DNA of 10,598 bases from assembly GCA_002422345.1 (NCBI GenBank), contig DIUL01000030.1, positions 1 through 10,598 of the forward strand, written 5' to 3'. The stretch is from Acetobacteraceae bacterium UBA6159. GTDB lineage: Bacteria; Pseudomonadota; Alphaproteobacteria; Acetobacterales; Acetobacteraceae. The position numbers and the translations under genes are program-made. Positions 1 to 7,005 of this stretch are shown one piece after another; the first letter of the stretch is position 1, and each line of letters starts with the position of its first letter. The notes below the pieces were generated by a model that was not told where the DNA came from, searched no databases, and saw only the letters and a list, made by a program, of their open reading frames with translations.

Positions 1-695
1 TCTTTCGGCACTTCCACGTTGTTGAACACCAGCGCGCCGGTGTGGCTGCCGCGCATGCCCAGCTTGTCGAGCTTCTGCGCGATGGAGAAGCCCTTCATGC
101 CCTTCTCGATCAGGAAAGCGGTCACACCGCGCGCGCCCATCTCGGGTTCGGTCTTGGCGTAGACCACCAAGGTGTCGGCGTCGGGGCCGTTGGTGATCCA
201 CATTTTGCTACCGTTGAGCAGGTAGTAGCCACCCTTGTCCTCAGCCTTGAGCTTCATGCTGATGACGTCCGAACCTGCGCCAGGCTCGCTCATGGCCAGC
301 GCGCCCACGAAGGTGCCGGCAATCAGGCCAGGCAGATAGCGGCGCTTCTGATCCTCGGTCCCGTTCCGCCTGATCTGGTTGACGCACAAATTCGAGTGCG
401 CCCCATACGACAGGCCCACGCTCGCCGATGCCCGACTGATCTCCTCCATCGCCACGACATGTTCCAGATAGCCCATGGCGGCGCCGCCATATTCCTCCTC
501 GACCGTCACGCCGAGGACCCCGAGCGCTCCCATCTTGGGCCAGAGGTCCATCGGAAAGGCGTTGTCACGGTCGATATCGGCGGCGCGCGGTGCGATCTCG
601 GCGGCCGAGAACGCCTCGACCTGGGATCGCAGCATGTCGGCGGTCTCACCCAGGTCGAAGTTGAGGCTGGGGAGGCGGTTGGGGATGGTGGCCAT
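1..695 (-). CDS. ivd: isovaleryl-CoA dehydrogenase, 3' end outside window
   Basis: FAD-dependent acyl-CoA dehydrogenase that oxidises isovaleryl-CoA to 3-methylcrotonyl-CoA in leucine catabolism and passes electrons to electron-transfer flavoprotein. 231 complete codons are present. The N-terminal helical domain starts MATIPNRLPSLNF. The family signature around ALAMSEPGAGSD is at residues 132-143, followed by the beta-domain motif KMWITNG (164-170) and GMRGSHTG (213-220). The stretch GLSYGAHSNLCVNQI (94-108) is the isovaleryl-CoA dehydrogenase subtype rather than short-chain or glutaryl types. The catalytic glutamate lies in the missing C-terminal part. I chose the ATG at 693-695 because homology starts at once and an AGGA-like sequence precedes it; that ribosome site is weak. 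The gene is divergent from an acyl-CoA synthetase. In related bacteria the methylcrotonyl-CoA carboxylase genes often follow, but that side is not visible. Confidence 0.93.
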   Translation of the reverse strand, partial: MATIPNRLPSLNFDLGETADMLRSQVEAFSAAEIAPRAADIDRDNAFPMDLWPKMGALGVLGVTVEEEYGGAAMGYLEHVVAMEEISRASASVGLSYGAHSNLCVNQIRRNGTEDQKRRYLPGLIAGTFVGALAMSEPGAGSDVISMKLKAEDKGGYYLLNGSKMWITNGPDADTLVVYAKTEPEMGARGVTAFLIEKGMKGFSIAQKLDKLGMRGSHTGALVFNNVEVPK

Positions 696-714
696 CCTGG
701 GTCCTGCGCTGAGG

Positions 715-730
715 TTTACGTTCCCGGAAA
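715..730. promoter_or_regulatory. imperfect 16-bp palindrome, possible regulator site for the ivd/acyl-CoA synthetase pair
   Basis: The sequence TTTACGTTCCCGGAAA has matching arms at five of eight pairs (TTT/AAA and CG/CG). It lies 19 nt upstream of the ivd start codon in the divergent gap. From memory it resembles the palindrome of LiuR, the MerR-family regulator of branched-chain amino-acid degradation in proteobacteria (arms like TTTACGT/ACGTAAA). Only the left arm matches well, so the assignment is an inference. Confidence 0.3.
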
Positions 731-777
731 ATGCCCCAGCTTGGCCCGCGACGCGAGGGGGAACCGTCACAGGTCGA

Positions 778-806
778 TTGTCTCCGCCTGCGCTGTCCCG
801 CAATAT
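778..806 (+). promoter_or_regulatory. possible sigma-70-type promoter for the acyl-CoA synthetase operon
   Basis: TTGTCT (778-783) and CAATAT (801-806) are separated by exactly 17 nt. They match the -35 and -10 consensus at four and three of six positions. Transcription would start near 813, just before the ribosome site at 823-831. In GC-rich DNA the AT-rich -10 stands out, but the match is modest. Confidence 0.3.
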
Positions 807-822
807 CACCGCAATGCGACCC

Positions 823-831
823 GGAAGGAGG
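823..831 (+). promoter_or_regulatory. strong ribosome binding site of the acyl-CoA synthetase gene
   Basis: GGAAGGAGG sits 9 nt before the ATG at 841. It decides the start: the reading frame stays open back to about 475, but that upstream part is antisense to ivd and has no homology. Confidence 0.85.
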
Positions 832-840
832 CAACGTCCG

Positions 841-2532
841 ATGACCAACCCAGCCCTCAGCTACGACCACGGCGGCAGCGCCATACCGCTGATCGGGGAA
901 ACCATCGGCGTCCATTTTGATCGCACCGTCGCGCGCTGGGGCAACTCCGTCGGCCTGATCTCCCCCCAGCAAAGCGTGCGATGGACCTGGAGCGACCTCG
1001 GCGCCAAGGTCGATGCCTTCGCCGCCGGCCTGCTGTCCCTCGGCCTGAAACCGGGAGACCGCGTTGGCATCTGGTCGCCCAACAACGCCGAGTGGGTCGT
1101 CACCCAGTTCGCGACCGCCAAGGCCGGGCTGATCCTGGTCAACATCAACCCCGCCTATCGGCTGTCCGAACTCGAATACGCCCTGAACAAGGTCGGCTGC
1201 AAAGCCCTGGTGACCGCCACCGCCTTCAAGACCAGCGACTATATCGGCATGGTCAACACCCTGGCGCCAGAACTTGCCCGCTCCCGCCCCGGCCATCTGG
1301 ACTCGGCCAAACTGTCGCATCTGAAGACCGTGATCCAGATCGGCGCCTCCGCCCCCGGAACGATCCCCTTCGATGCCGTCTACACGATGGGCGGAGAGAC
1401 CGAACGCGCGCATCTGGCCGAACTGGCAACGACGTTGCAATTCGACCACCCGATCAACATCCAGTTCACGTCCGGCACCACCGGCCTTCCCAAGGGCGCC
1501 ACGCTGACGCACCACAACATCCTGAACAACGGGTTCTTCATCGGCGAGATCATGCACTACACGCAGAAGGACAAGGTCTGCCTGCCCGTGCCCCTGTATC
1601 ACTGCTTCGGCATGGTCATCGGCTGCATGGCCTGCCTGACGCACGGATCGGCCATCGTCCTCCCGGGCGAGGGCTTTGATCCCCTGGTCGCCCTGCAAAC
1701 CGTCCACAATGAACGCTGCACGTCGCTCTATGGCGTGCCGACCATGTTCATCGCCGAACTCGACCACCCGGAGTTCAAATCCTTTGACCTGTCCAGCCTC
1801 CGCACCGGCATGATGGCCGGCGCCCCCTGCCCCATCGAGGTCATGCGCCGCTGCATCCGCGACATGAACCTGACCGAGTTGACCATCGGCTACGGCATGA
1901 CCGAAACCAGCCCGGTCAGCACCCAGACCCTGATCGGCGACACGATCGACAAGCAGACCTCCACCGTCGGGCGCGTGCATCCGCATGTCGAGGTCAAGAT
2001 CATTGACGCCGAGGGCCGCATCGTCCCCCGCAACACCGCCGGTGAATTCTGCACCCGCGGCTACTCCGTCATGCTAGGCTATTGGGATGATGAGGACCGG
2101 ACCGCCCAGGCCATCGACCGCAACGGCTGGATGCACACCGGCGACCTGGCGACGATGGACGACGACGGCTACTGCAACATCGTCGGACGTATCAAGGACA
2201 TGGTAATCCGCGGCGGAGAGAATATCTATCCAAGAGAGATCGAGGAATACCTGTATCGCCACCCCGCGATCCAGGATGTCCAGGTCTTCGGCGTGCCCGA
2301 CCAGCGCTTCGGGGAAGAGCTTTGCGCCTGGATCAAGCTCCGCGCCGGCCAAGGCGCGACGCCGGATGAGATCAAGGCATTCTGCAAGGACCAGATCGCG
2401 CACTACAAGGTGCCGCGCTACATTAAGTTCGTGGATGAATTTCCGATGACGGTCACAGGAAAGATGCAGAAATTCATCATGCGCGAAGTCATGACGCAGG
2501 AACTCGGCCTGACCGCGGCGAAGACCGCATGA
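841..2532 (+). CDS. acyl-CoA synthetase, AMP-forming (ACSF2/FadD-like, 563 aa)
   Basis: Activates a carboxylic acid, probably a medium-chain or branched-chain fatty acid, to its CoA thioester through an acyl-adenylate, using ATP and CoA. It carries the adenylate-forming family motifs in order: P-loop FTSGTTGLPKG (209-219), YGMTET (351-356), TGD (433-435), hinge R450 followed by IKD, the C-terminal GGENIYPREIEE (458-469), and the catalytic lysine in PMTVTGKMQK (K541). Length fits the FadD/ACSF2 group, and I see no signal or membrane segment. The start is set by a strong ribosome site. It is divergent from ivd, a pairing often seen in leucine or branched-acid utilisation loci, so a substrate linked to isovalerate or acetoacetate catabolism is plausible; chain-length preference cannot be read from the sequence. 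Its stop overlaps the next gene by 4 nt, implying translational coupling. Confidence 0.92.
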   Translation: MTNPALSYDHGGSAIPLIGETIGVHFDRTVARWGNSVGLISPQQSVRWTWSDLGAKVDAFAAGLLSLGLKPGDRVGIWSPNNAEWVVTQFATAKAGLILVNINPAYRLSELEYALNKVGCKALVTATAFKTSDYIGMVNTLAPELARSRPGHLDSAKLSHLKTVIQIGASAPGTIPFDAVYTMGGETERAHLAELATTLQFDHPINIQFTSGTTGLPKGATLTHHNILNNGFFIGEIMHYTQKDKVCLPVPLYHCFGMVIGCMACLTHGSAIVLPGEGFDPLVALQTVHNERCTSLYGVPTMFIAELDHPEFKSFDLSSLRTGMMAGAPCPIEVMRRCIRDMNLTELTIGYGMTETSPVSTQTLIGDTIDKQTSTVGRVHPHVEVKIIDAEGRIVPRNTAGEFCTRGYSVMLGYWDDEDRTAQAIDRNGWMHTGDLATMDDDGYCNIVGRIKDMVIRGGENIYPREIEEYLYRHPAIQDVQVFGVPDQRFGEELCAWIKLRAGQGATPDEIKAFCKDQIAHYKVPRYIKFVDEFPMTVTGKMQKFIMREVMTQELGLTAAKTA

Positions 2533-2894
2533 TCCGCTCCATCAGTGCCTTGACGCTGTTCACCGCCGACATGGCGCGATCGGTCGCGTTCTACGAGCAG
2601 ATGGGGTTCCGCCTGAAATACGGCGGCCCCGACGCGGCCTTCACCAGCTTCTTCGCCGGCCCAAGCTTCCTGAACCTGACCACCAACGGCCCAGCCAAGC
2701 CCGAAACCGGGTGGGGCCGAGCGATATTTCATGTCGAGGATGTGGATGCTTGCCATGCGCGGGCGGTGGCGGCGGGATACCGACCGGAGGCTCCGCCGCG
2801 CGACGCCCCCTGGGGTGAGCGTTTCTTCCACCTGCGCGACCCCGACGGCCACGAACTCAGCTTCGCGCGCCCGCTGCAAACCGGTCCGGGTTAA
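2529..2894 (+). CDS. VOC-fold (glyoxalase/bleomycin-resistance-like) protein, 121 aa
   Basis: A single vicinal-oxygen-chelate protein with two beta-alpha-beta-beta-beta halves. The first half contains TLFTADMARSVAFYEQMGF (residues 9-27). The second contains FHVEDVDACHARAVAAG followed by the end motif LRDPDGHELSF, which holds the conserved glutamate of the family. The usual histidine ligand on the first strand is a leucine or threonine here, so a classical four-ligand metal site is not evident; it may bind rather than convert a substrate. Its ATG overlaps the acyl-CoA synthetase stop (ATGA), so the two are almost certainly co-translated and the substrate is perhaps a CoA intermediate or by-product of that pathway. 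Family membership is firm; reaction unknown. Confidence 0.85.
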   Translation: MIRSISALTLFTADMARSVAFYEQMGFRLKYGGPDAAFTSFFAGPSFLNLTTNGPAKPETGWGRAIFHVEDVDACHARAVAAGYRPEAPPRDAPWGERFFHLRDPDGHELSFARPLQTGPG

Positions 2895-2935
2895 CCGTTT
2901 CTTAGGCTTTCGATGGCAGCCTGCGACGATCCCGC

Positions 2936-2940
2936 AGGAG
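2936..2940 (+). promoter_or_regulatory. ribosome binding site deciding the chemoreceptor start
   Basis: AGGAG lies 8 nt before the ATG at 2949. An in-frame ATG at 2913 has no comparable site, so the shorter protein is preferred. Confidence 0.7.
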
Positions 2941-2948
2941 CCAGCCCC

Positions 2949-5033
2949 ATGCCGTCCGACCGCCACGCCACCAGCCAACGCTCGATCACCCGGGCCTTGC
3001 TCCTGCTTTTCAGCGTGCTGGCGCTGTCGGTCCTGGGGTTCAGCGCATCCGGCGTCTGGTCGGCCTTCCGCACCCATGGGTCAGCCCAGGCCATGCACCA
3101 CGACACCGCCGCAGCCACGGCCCTGTTCCAGTCGATGCAGAATCTGAAGTTCGAGTCAGGGGCGACCTACAGCGTGCTGCTCACCGGCAAGCCGCCGTCT
3201 TCCACGGACAGTGCCTCGATCGGCCAGGCGAAGGAGAAGGGGGATGCCGGACTGGCCGAGGCCATGCTCACCCTGGCCAACGACGCGACGCTGGGCCAGG
3301 AACTCACGGCGCTGCGAAGCACCGTGGCCAGCACCCGCGCCGACATCGCCCGCATCCTTGGCACCGAGGCCGGAAAGGCGGCGGCCCCCGGCATGATCAA
3401 GACCCTGACCGGCGTCATCAACGACCTGTCGAAGCTGATCGACACGTTGTCGAACCGCGTGCGTGGCCATGATGCCGAAGTCGACCGCGCGCTGACGATC
3501 CGCGACCTGGGCTGGCGCGCCCGCAACCTGGGCGGCAATTTCCGCGTCAGCCAGGCGATCATCGTCAATGGTGGGCAGCGAAACCCGCAACAGATGCGCG
3601 CGATGGCCGAACTCCACGGTGGCGCCGTTGCGACCTGGGCGGCGCTGACCGCAATCATCCAGACACCCGGCATGGACCCGGCCATCAGCGCGGCCTTTGC
3701 CACGTCCTACAACGGCTACAAGGACGAACTCGGCGCCTTCTTCGAAAAGATCGGCGCCGATCTGACGGACGGACGGACGGTGACGCTCACCAACACCGAA
3801 TTCCTGATCCGGGCCGCCCAGATGGCGGTGGCCGAGGATACGGTCGCCCGCGTCGCCGCCCAGTCGGCCAGCCGGCGCGCCGATGCGATCGCGGCGGATG
3901 CCCAACTGCGGCTGGGGATCAACCTCGCGATCCTGCTCGCCTGCCTGGGTGTGACGGCCTTCGCCTTCCGCATGGTCCGCCGCCGGGTCGTCGCGCCACT
4001 GCGAACGCTGACGGAGGCGATCCGCGGCCTCGCCCAGGGCTCGGAGGCGCCGGTGCCCACGCTGGCTGTGCACGATGAACTGGGACAGATGGCCGAGGCC
4101 CTTTCGGTCCTGCGCCACAACGCGATCGAGGCCCGCCGCAGGGCCGAGGCCGAACTCGCCGAACAGCAGGCCGTCGCCCGGCGGGGCGTGATGGTGACCG
4201 AGGCCTGCGCCGTGTTTGAAACCAAGGTCGGCGACCTGATTACGCAGTTGACCAGCGCGTCCGGCGCGCTGGAGGGCACCGCCAACAACCTGATCGGCGC
4301 GTCCCATCAGACCCGTCAACAGACCGCCACCGTGGCCAGCTCGGCCGAGGAGGTCAGCACCGAGGTGCAGACGGTGTCCGCGGCGGCCGAGGAGCTCAGC
4401 GCCTCGATCCACGAGATCAGCCGCCAGGTCACCCATTCCACCGCCATCGCGAACCGGGTCGTCGACGACGCTCGGCGCACGGATGGGACCGTCCGCGACC
4501 TGGCCGAGAGCGCCCGTCAGATTGGCGATGTCGTGCATCTGATCTCGGGCATCGCCGCGCAGACCAACCTGCTGGCACTGAATGCGACGATCGAGGCCGC
4601 GCGCGCCGGGGACGCCGGCAAGGGCTTCGCGGTCGTTGCCTCGGAGGTGAAGACGCTCGCGACCCAGACGGCGCACGCGACCGGGGAGATCAGCGGCAAG
4701 GTCACCCTGATTCAGACCGTGACCGGGGAGGTGGAGGCCGCGATCAGCGGCATCGTCCGCACGATCGACGAGATCAGCGCGATCTCCGAGGCCATCGCGG
4801 CGGCGGTGGAACAGCAAGGGGCGGCGACCGCGGGCATCGCGCGCAGCATTGAAACGATCGCCGGCAGCACATCCCATGTCAGTACGACGGTGGATCAGGT
4901 GCGGGTCGTGGTCACCTCCACCGACGAGGCCGCGGAGCAGGTCCTGGGTTCGGCCACGCGGCTGTCGGGACAGGCGCGGGATCTGGGCTCTCAGGTCGAT
5001 GCTTTCATGACCCGCGTGCGTTCGGCCGCCTGA
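2949..5033 (+). CDS. methyl-accepting chemotaxis protein (694 aa)
   Basis: Transmembrane chemoreceptor that signals through CheW/CheA to the flagellar motor or a related output. A short cytoplasmic N-terminus leads to membrane segment 1 (about residues 15-36). A periplasmic sensor of about 285 residues follows, mostly helical; two stretches (LKFESGATYSVLLTG and RNLGGNFRVSQAIIVNGG) suggest two stacked helical bundles, as in helical-bimodular or nitrate-sensor-like domains. Then come membrane segment 2 (about 322-343), a HAMP domain (about 343-396) with the usual P and DE positions, and a long coiled-coil signalling domain. The hairpin tip IAAQTNLLALNATIEAARAG is at about 535-554, followed by GKGFAVVASEVKTLA. 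No C-terminal CheR/CheB tether pentapeptide is present. It starts 54 bp after the VOC gene with no visible terminator, so read-through is possible. Ligand unknown. Confidence 0.93.
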   Translation: MPSDRHATSQRSITRALLLLFSVLALSVLGFSASGVWSAFRTHGSAQAMHHDTAAATALFQSMQNLKFESGATYSVLLTGKPPSSTDSASIGQAKEKGDAGLAEAMLTLANDATLGQELTALRSTVASTRADIARILGTEAGKAAAPGMIKTLTGVINDLSKLIDTLSNRVRGHDAEVDRALTIRDLGWRARNLGGNFRVSQAIIVNGGQRNPQQMRAMAELHGGAVATWAALTAIIQTPGMDPAISAAFATSYNGYKDELGAFFEKIGADLTDGRTVTLTNTEFLIRAAQMAVAEDTVARVAAQSASRRADAIAADAQLRLGINLAILLACLGVTAFAFRMVRRRVVAPLRTLTEAIRGLAQGSEAPVPTLAVHDELGQMAEALSVLRHNAIEARRRAEAELAEQQAVARRGVMVTEACAVFETKVGDLITQLTSASGALEGTANNLIGASHQTRQQTATVASSAEEVSTEVQTVSAAAEELSASIHEISRQVTHSTAIANRVVDDARRTDGTVRDLAESARQIGDVVHLISGIAAQTNLLALNATIEAARAGDAGKGFAVVASEVKTLATQTAHATGEISGKVTLIQTVTGEVEAAISGIVRTIDEISAISEAIAAAVEQQGAATAGIARSIETIAGSTSHVSTTVDQVRVVVTSTDEAAEQVLGSATRLSGQARDLGSQVDAFMTRVRSAA

Positions 5034-5040
5034 TCGGGGG

Positions 5041-5340
5041 TCAGGTCAGCGGCACCCACCCCGCGGCGATGCGGGCCCGGAAGACGGGGTCGAGCAGCGC
5101 GGCATCCACCAGGTCGACCTTGAACGGCAGGTCGGATTCGGACAATGCCTCGGCCAGCGTCGCCATGGTGTCGAGGTCCAGCGGCCGGTCCCAGACCAAC
5201 GCCACATCGAGGTCGGAGTAGCGGCGCGCCGACCCATCCACGCGGGAGCCGAAGGCGAAGGCCCGCGCGTCCGAAGGGAGATACGTGCCCAGACAGGACC
5301 GCAGGATCGCCAGTTCGCCGTCCCGCAGGTCCAGCGTCAT
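5041..5340 (-). CDS. MntA-like minimal nucleotidyltransferase (99 aa), probable antitoxin
   Basis: A minimal nucleotidyltransferase of the DNA-polymerase-beta superfamily. The catalytic signature GS-x10-DxD is exact: G31-S32, then D43 and D45 in SDLDVALVW, with a third acidic residue at about D76 in FKVDLVD. In characterised HepT/MntA systems this enzyme transfers AMP units to a tyrosine of its partner and so neutralises it. The start at 5338-5340 overlaps the partner's stop by 4 nt (ATGA), which fixes both the start and the coupling. Upstream in-frame codons exist but would overlap the partner gene. The C-terminus ends soon after the third acidic strand, as usual for minimal nucleotidyltransferases. 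The stop faces that of the chemoreceptor 7 bp away. Whether the pair acts as a toxin-antitoxin system here is inferred from the family. Confidence 0.88.
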   Translation of the reverse strand: MTLDLRDGELAILRSCLGTYLPSDARAFAFGSRVDGSARRYSDLDVALVWDRPLDLDTMATLAEALSESDLPFKVDLVDAALLDPVFRARIAAGWVPLT

Positions 5341-5762
5341 CCCAGGCGGGCCCGCAACTGGTCGCGCAGGAACGCGGCATCGGGCAGGAAATCGGGGATG
5401 CCCGCCACGACCTGCGTGGCGACAGCGACCGCGTAGGCGTGGCTGGTGCGCGCCCGCATGTCCCGGAAGCGCCGCCACGCCGGCCAGTCGCTCAGTAACA
5501 GCCCTTGCTGATTACCGGTGCGGATCAGGTCCTGGAACGGCATCTGGTCGAACTGGTCGGGCGACCCTGATACCGACCGCAGATACCGCCGCAATATGCG
5601 GTGGCTGAGTTCGTAGGTGAACTCAAATCGCTGGATCAGCCCATCCCGCACCTGATCGTCGTCCGGCTCGCGCAGGTGACGCTCCAACCCCTCCCGCAGT
5701 CGATCCACGGCGTTCACCAGCGGGGTGATGTCCACCGCCGCCGGATCGGGGGGTTGCGCCAT
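5337..5762 (-). CDS. nucleotidyltransferase substrate-binding protein, HI0074/HepT-like (141 aa), probable toxin
   Basis: Small all-helical protein of the nucleotidyltransferase-substrate-binding (HI0074) family, related to HepT/HEPN ribonucleases. Typical features are FEFTYELSHRILRRYL (47-62), GLLLSDWPAWRRFRDMR (87-103) and the motif R-x4-H-x-Y at R103, H108, Y110 (RARTSHAY). In HepT this motif provides the RNase residues, and its tyrosine is the one modified by the partner enzyme. All three residues are present. The ATG at 5760-5762 lies 9 bp after the ispG stop. GGAG about 12 nt upstream, inside the ispG end, may act as its ribosome site, so expression probably depends on ispG transcription. 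The gene overlaps the downstream nucleotidyltransferase by 4 nt. Many members of this subfamily are uncharacterised, so toxicity is not certain. Confidence 0.88.
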   Translation of the reverse strand: MAQPPDPAAVDITPLVNAVDRLREGLERHLREPDDDQVRDGLIQRFEFTYELSHRILRRYLRSVSGSPDQFDQMPFQDLIRTGNQQGLLLSDWPAWRRFRDMRARTSHAYAVAVATQVVAGIPDFLPDAAFLRDQLRARLG

Positions 5763-5771
5763 CGCGGCAGA

Positions 5772-6899
5772 CTACTCCGCCGCCAGCTTCTCGGCCTCGG
5801 CCGCGGCCTTCAGTTCGGCGGCCTTCTTCTCGACCAGCTCGACGATGTGGTCGACCATCGTCGCGCCTTCGATCGTGTGGTCGGTCTTGCCGGCCGCGTA
5901 GACCATATGCCGCCCGTTGCCACCGCCGGTCACGCCGATATCGGTCATCAGCGCCTCACCGGGTCCGTTCACCACGCAGCCGATGATCGACAGGGTCAGC
6001 GGCGTCTCGATATGCGCCAGCCGGTCCTCCAGTGTCTGCACCGTCTGGATCACGTTGAACCCCTGACGCGCGCAGGACGGGCAGGAGATCACCTTCACCC
6101 CGCGATGGCGAATACCGAGCGTCTTGAGCAGGTCCCAGCCGACGCGGACCTCTTCCTCGGGTTCATCGGACAGGGACACGCGGACGGTGTCGCCGATCCC
6201 AGCCCACAGCAGCGATCCCAGACCCACCGCCGACTTCACCGTGCCCATCCGGCGCCCACCGGCCTCGGTGATGCCGATATGCAGCGGGTGGTCGCAGACT
6301 TCGGCCAGTTGCTGGTAGGCGGCGACGGCCAGGAACACGTCGGACGCCTTCACGCTGATCTTGAAGTCGTGGAAATCGTGCTGTTGCAGGATGTTGGCGT
6401 GGTACAGCGCGCTCTCGACCAACGCTTCCGGGTTCGGCTCCCCGTACTTCTCCAGCAAATGCTTTTCCAGCGAGCCCGCGTTGACACCGATCCGCATCGA
6501 GCAGCCATGGTCGCGGGCAGCCTTCACGACCTCCCGCACCCGCTCATCGCTGCCGATATTGCCCGGGTTGATCCGCAGGCAGGCAGCACCGCTCTCGGCC
6601 GCCTCGATCGCGCGCCGGTAGTGGAAATGGATGTCGGCGACGATCGGCACCTCGACCTGGCGGACGATGTCCTTCAGCGCCAGGGCGCTTTCCTTGTCGG
6701 GGCAGGAGACGCGGACGATGTCGACGCCCGCGGCCTCGGCCCGCCTGATCTGCGCCACCGTGCCGTCCACGTCGGTGGTCAGCGTGTTGGTCATCGTCTG
6801 CACGGTGATCGGCGCGCCGTCGCCCACCGGGACCTTGCCCACGTAGACGCGGCGCGACTTGCGGCGGTGGATTTCCTGGTAGGGGCGATAGCTGCTCAT
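5772..6899 (-). CDS. ispG: 4-hydroxy-3-methylbut-2-enyl diphosphate synthase (IspG/GcpE)
   Basis: Converts 2-C-methyl-D-erythritol 2,4-cyclodiphosphate to HMBPP, the penultimate step of the MEP isoprenoid pathway, in the cytoplasm with a [4Fe-4S] cluster and reduced flavodoxin or ferredoxin. The N-terminal TIM barrel has VGDGAPITVQTMTNT (25-39), IVADIHFHY (86-94) and RINPGNIG (109-116). The C-terminal cluster domain has the ligands C273 and C276 in SCPSCARQG, C308 in GCVVNGPGEA and E315, matching the E. coli spacing. At 375 aa it is a full-length two-domain bacterial form; the last 17 residues are an Ala/Glu/Lys-rich tail of no known role. GGAG lies 11 nt before the ATG at 6897-6899. It follows the RodZ-like gene, the same order as in E. 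coli, but the usual downstream hisS is replaced here by the nucleotidyltransferase pair. Confidence 0.97.
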   Translation of the reverse strand: MSSYRPYQEIHRRKSRRVYVGKVPVGDGAPITVQTMTNTLTTDVDGTVAQIRRAEAAGVDIVRVSCPDKESALALKDIVRQVEVPIVADIHFHYRRAIEAAESGAACLRINPGNIGSDERVREVVKAARDHGCSMRIGVNAGSLEKHLLEKYGEPNPEALVESALYHANILQQHDFHDFKISVKASDVFLAVAAYQQLAEVCDHPLHIGITEAGGRRMGTVKSAVGLGSLLWAGIGDTVRVSLSDEPEEEVRVGWDLLKTLGIRHRGVKVISCPSCARQGFNVIQTVQTLEDRLAHIETPLTLSIIGCVVNGPGEALMTDIGVTGGGNGRHMVYAAGKTDHTIEGATMVDHIVELVEKKAAELKAAAEAEKLAAE

Positions 6900-6921
6900 G
6901 CTCGTCGTGTCTCCATGGCCC

Positions 6922-6963
6922 AGGCCGGGACGATCAGGCCGGAACGATCAGGCCGGGACACGC
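6922..6963. repeat. three tandem 14-bp units between the rodZ-like gene and ispG
   Basis: The unit AGGCCGGGACGATC (6922-6935) is followed by a copy with one change (6936-6949) and a third copy diverging in its last four bases (6950-6963). It lies in the 106-bp spacer within the rodZ-ispG transcript, about 22-64 nt upstream of the ispG start. Each unit contains self-complementary CCGG/GGCC, so weak alternative hairpins are possible in the RNA. No other gene is visible in this spacer. Confidence 0.75.
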
Positions 6964-7005
6964 GTTGGTCCCGCCGCGTGGAAATGGGGTGCCGGACGCG
7001 AACCG

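Noticed and set aside
42..1986. Long open frames antisense to the acyl-CoA synthetase and to ivd
   Set aside because: They are frame shadows in GC-rich coding DNA; their translations are Gly/Arg/Asp/His-rich without family motifs, while the opposite strand encodes complete enzymes.
3764..3780. Four GACG units in the chemoreceptor gene, possible slippage tract
   Set aside because: Only four units, encoding ordinary residues in frame; too short to support phase variation.
3156..4877. 573-codon open frame antisense to the chemoreceptor
   Set aside because: Low-complexity Arg/Gly/Asp/His translation, no ribosome site, and the sense strand is a full chemoreceptor.
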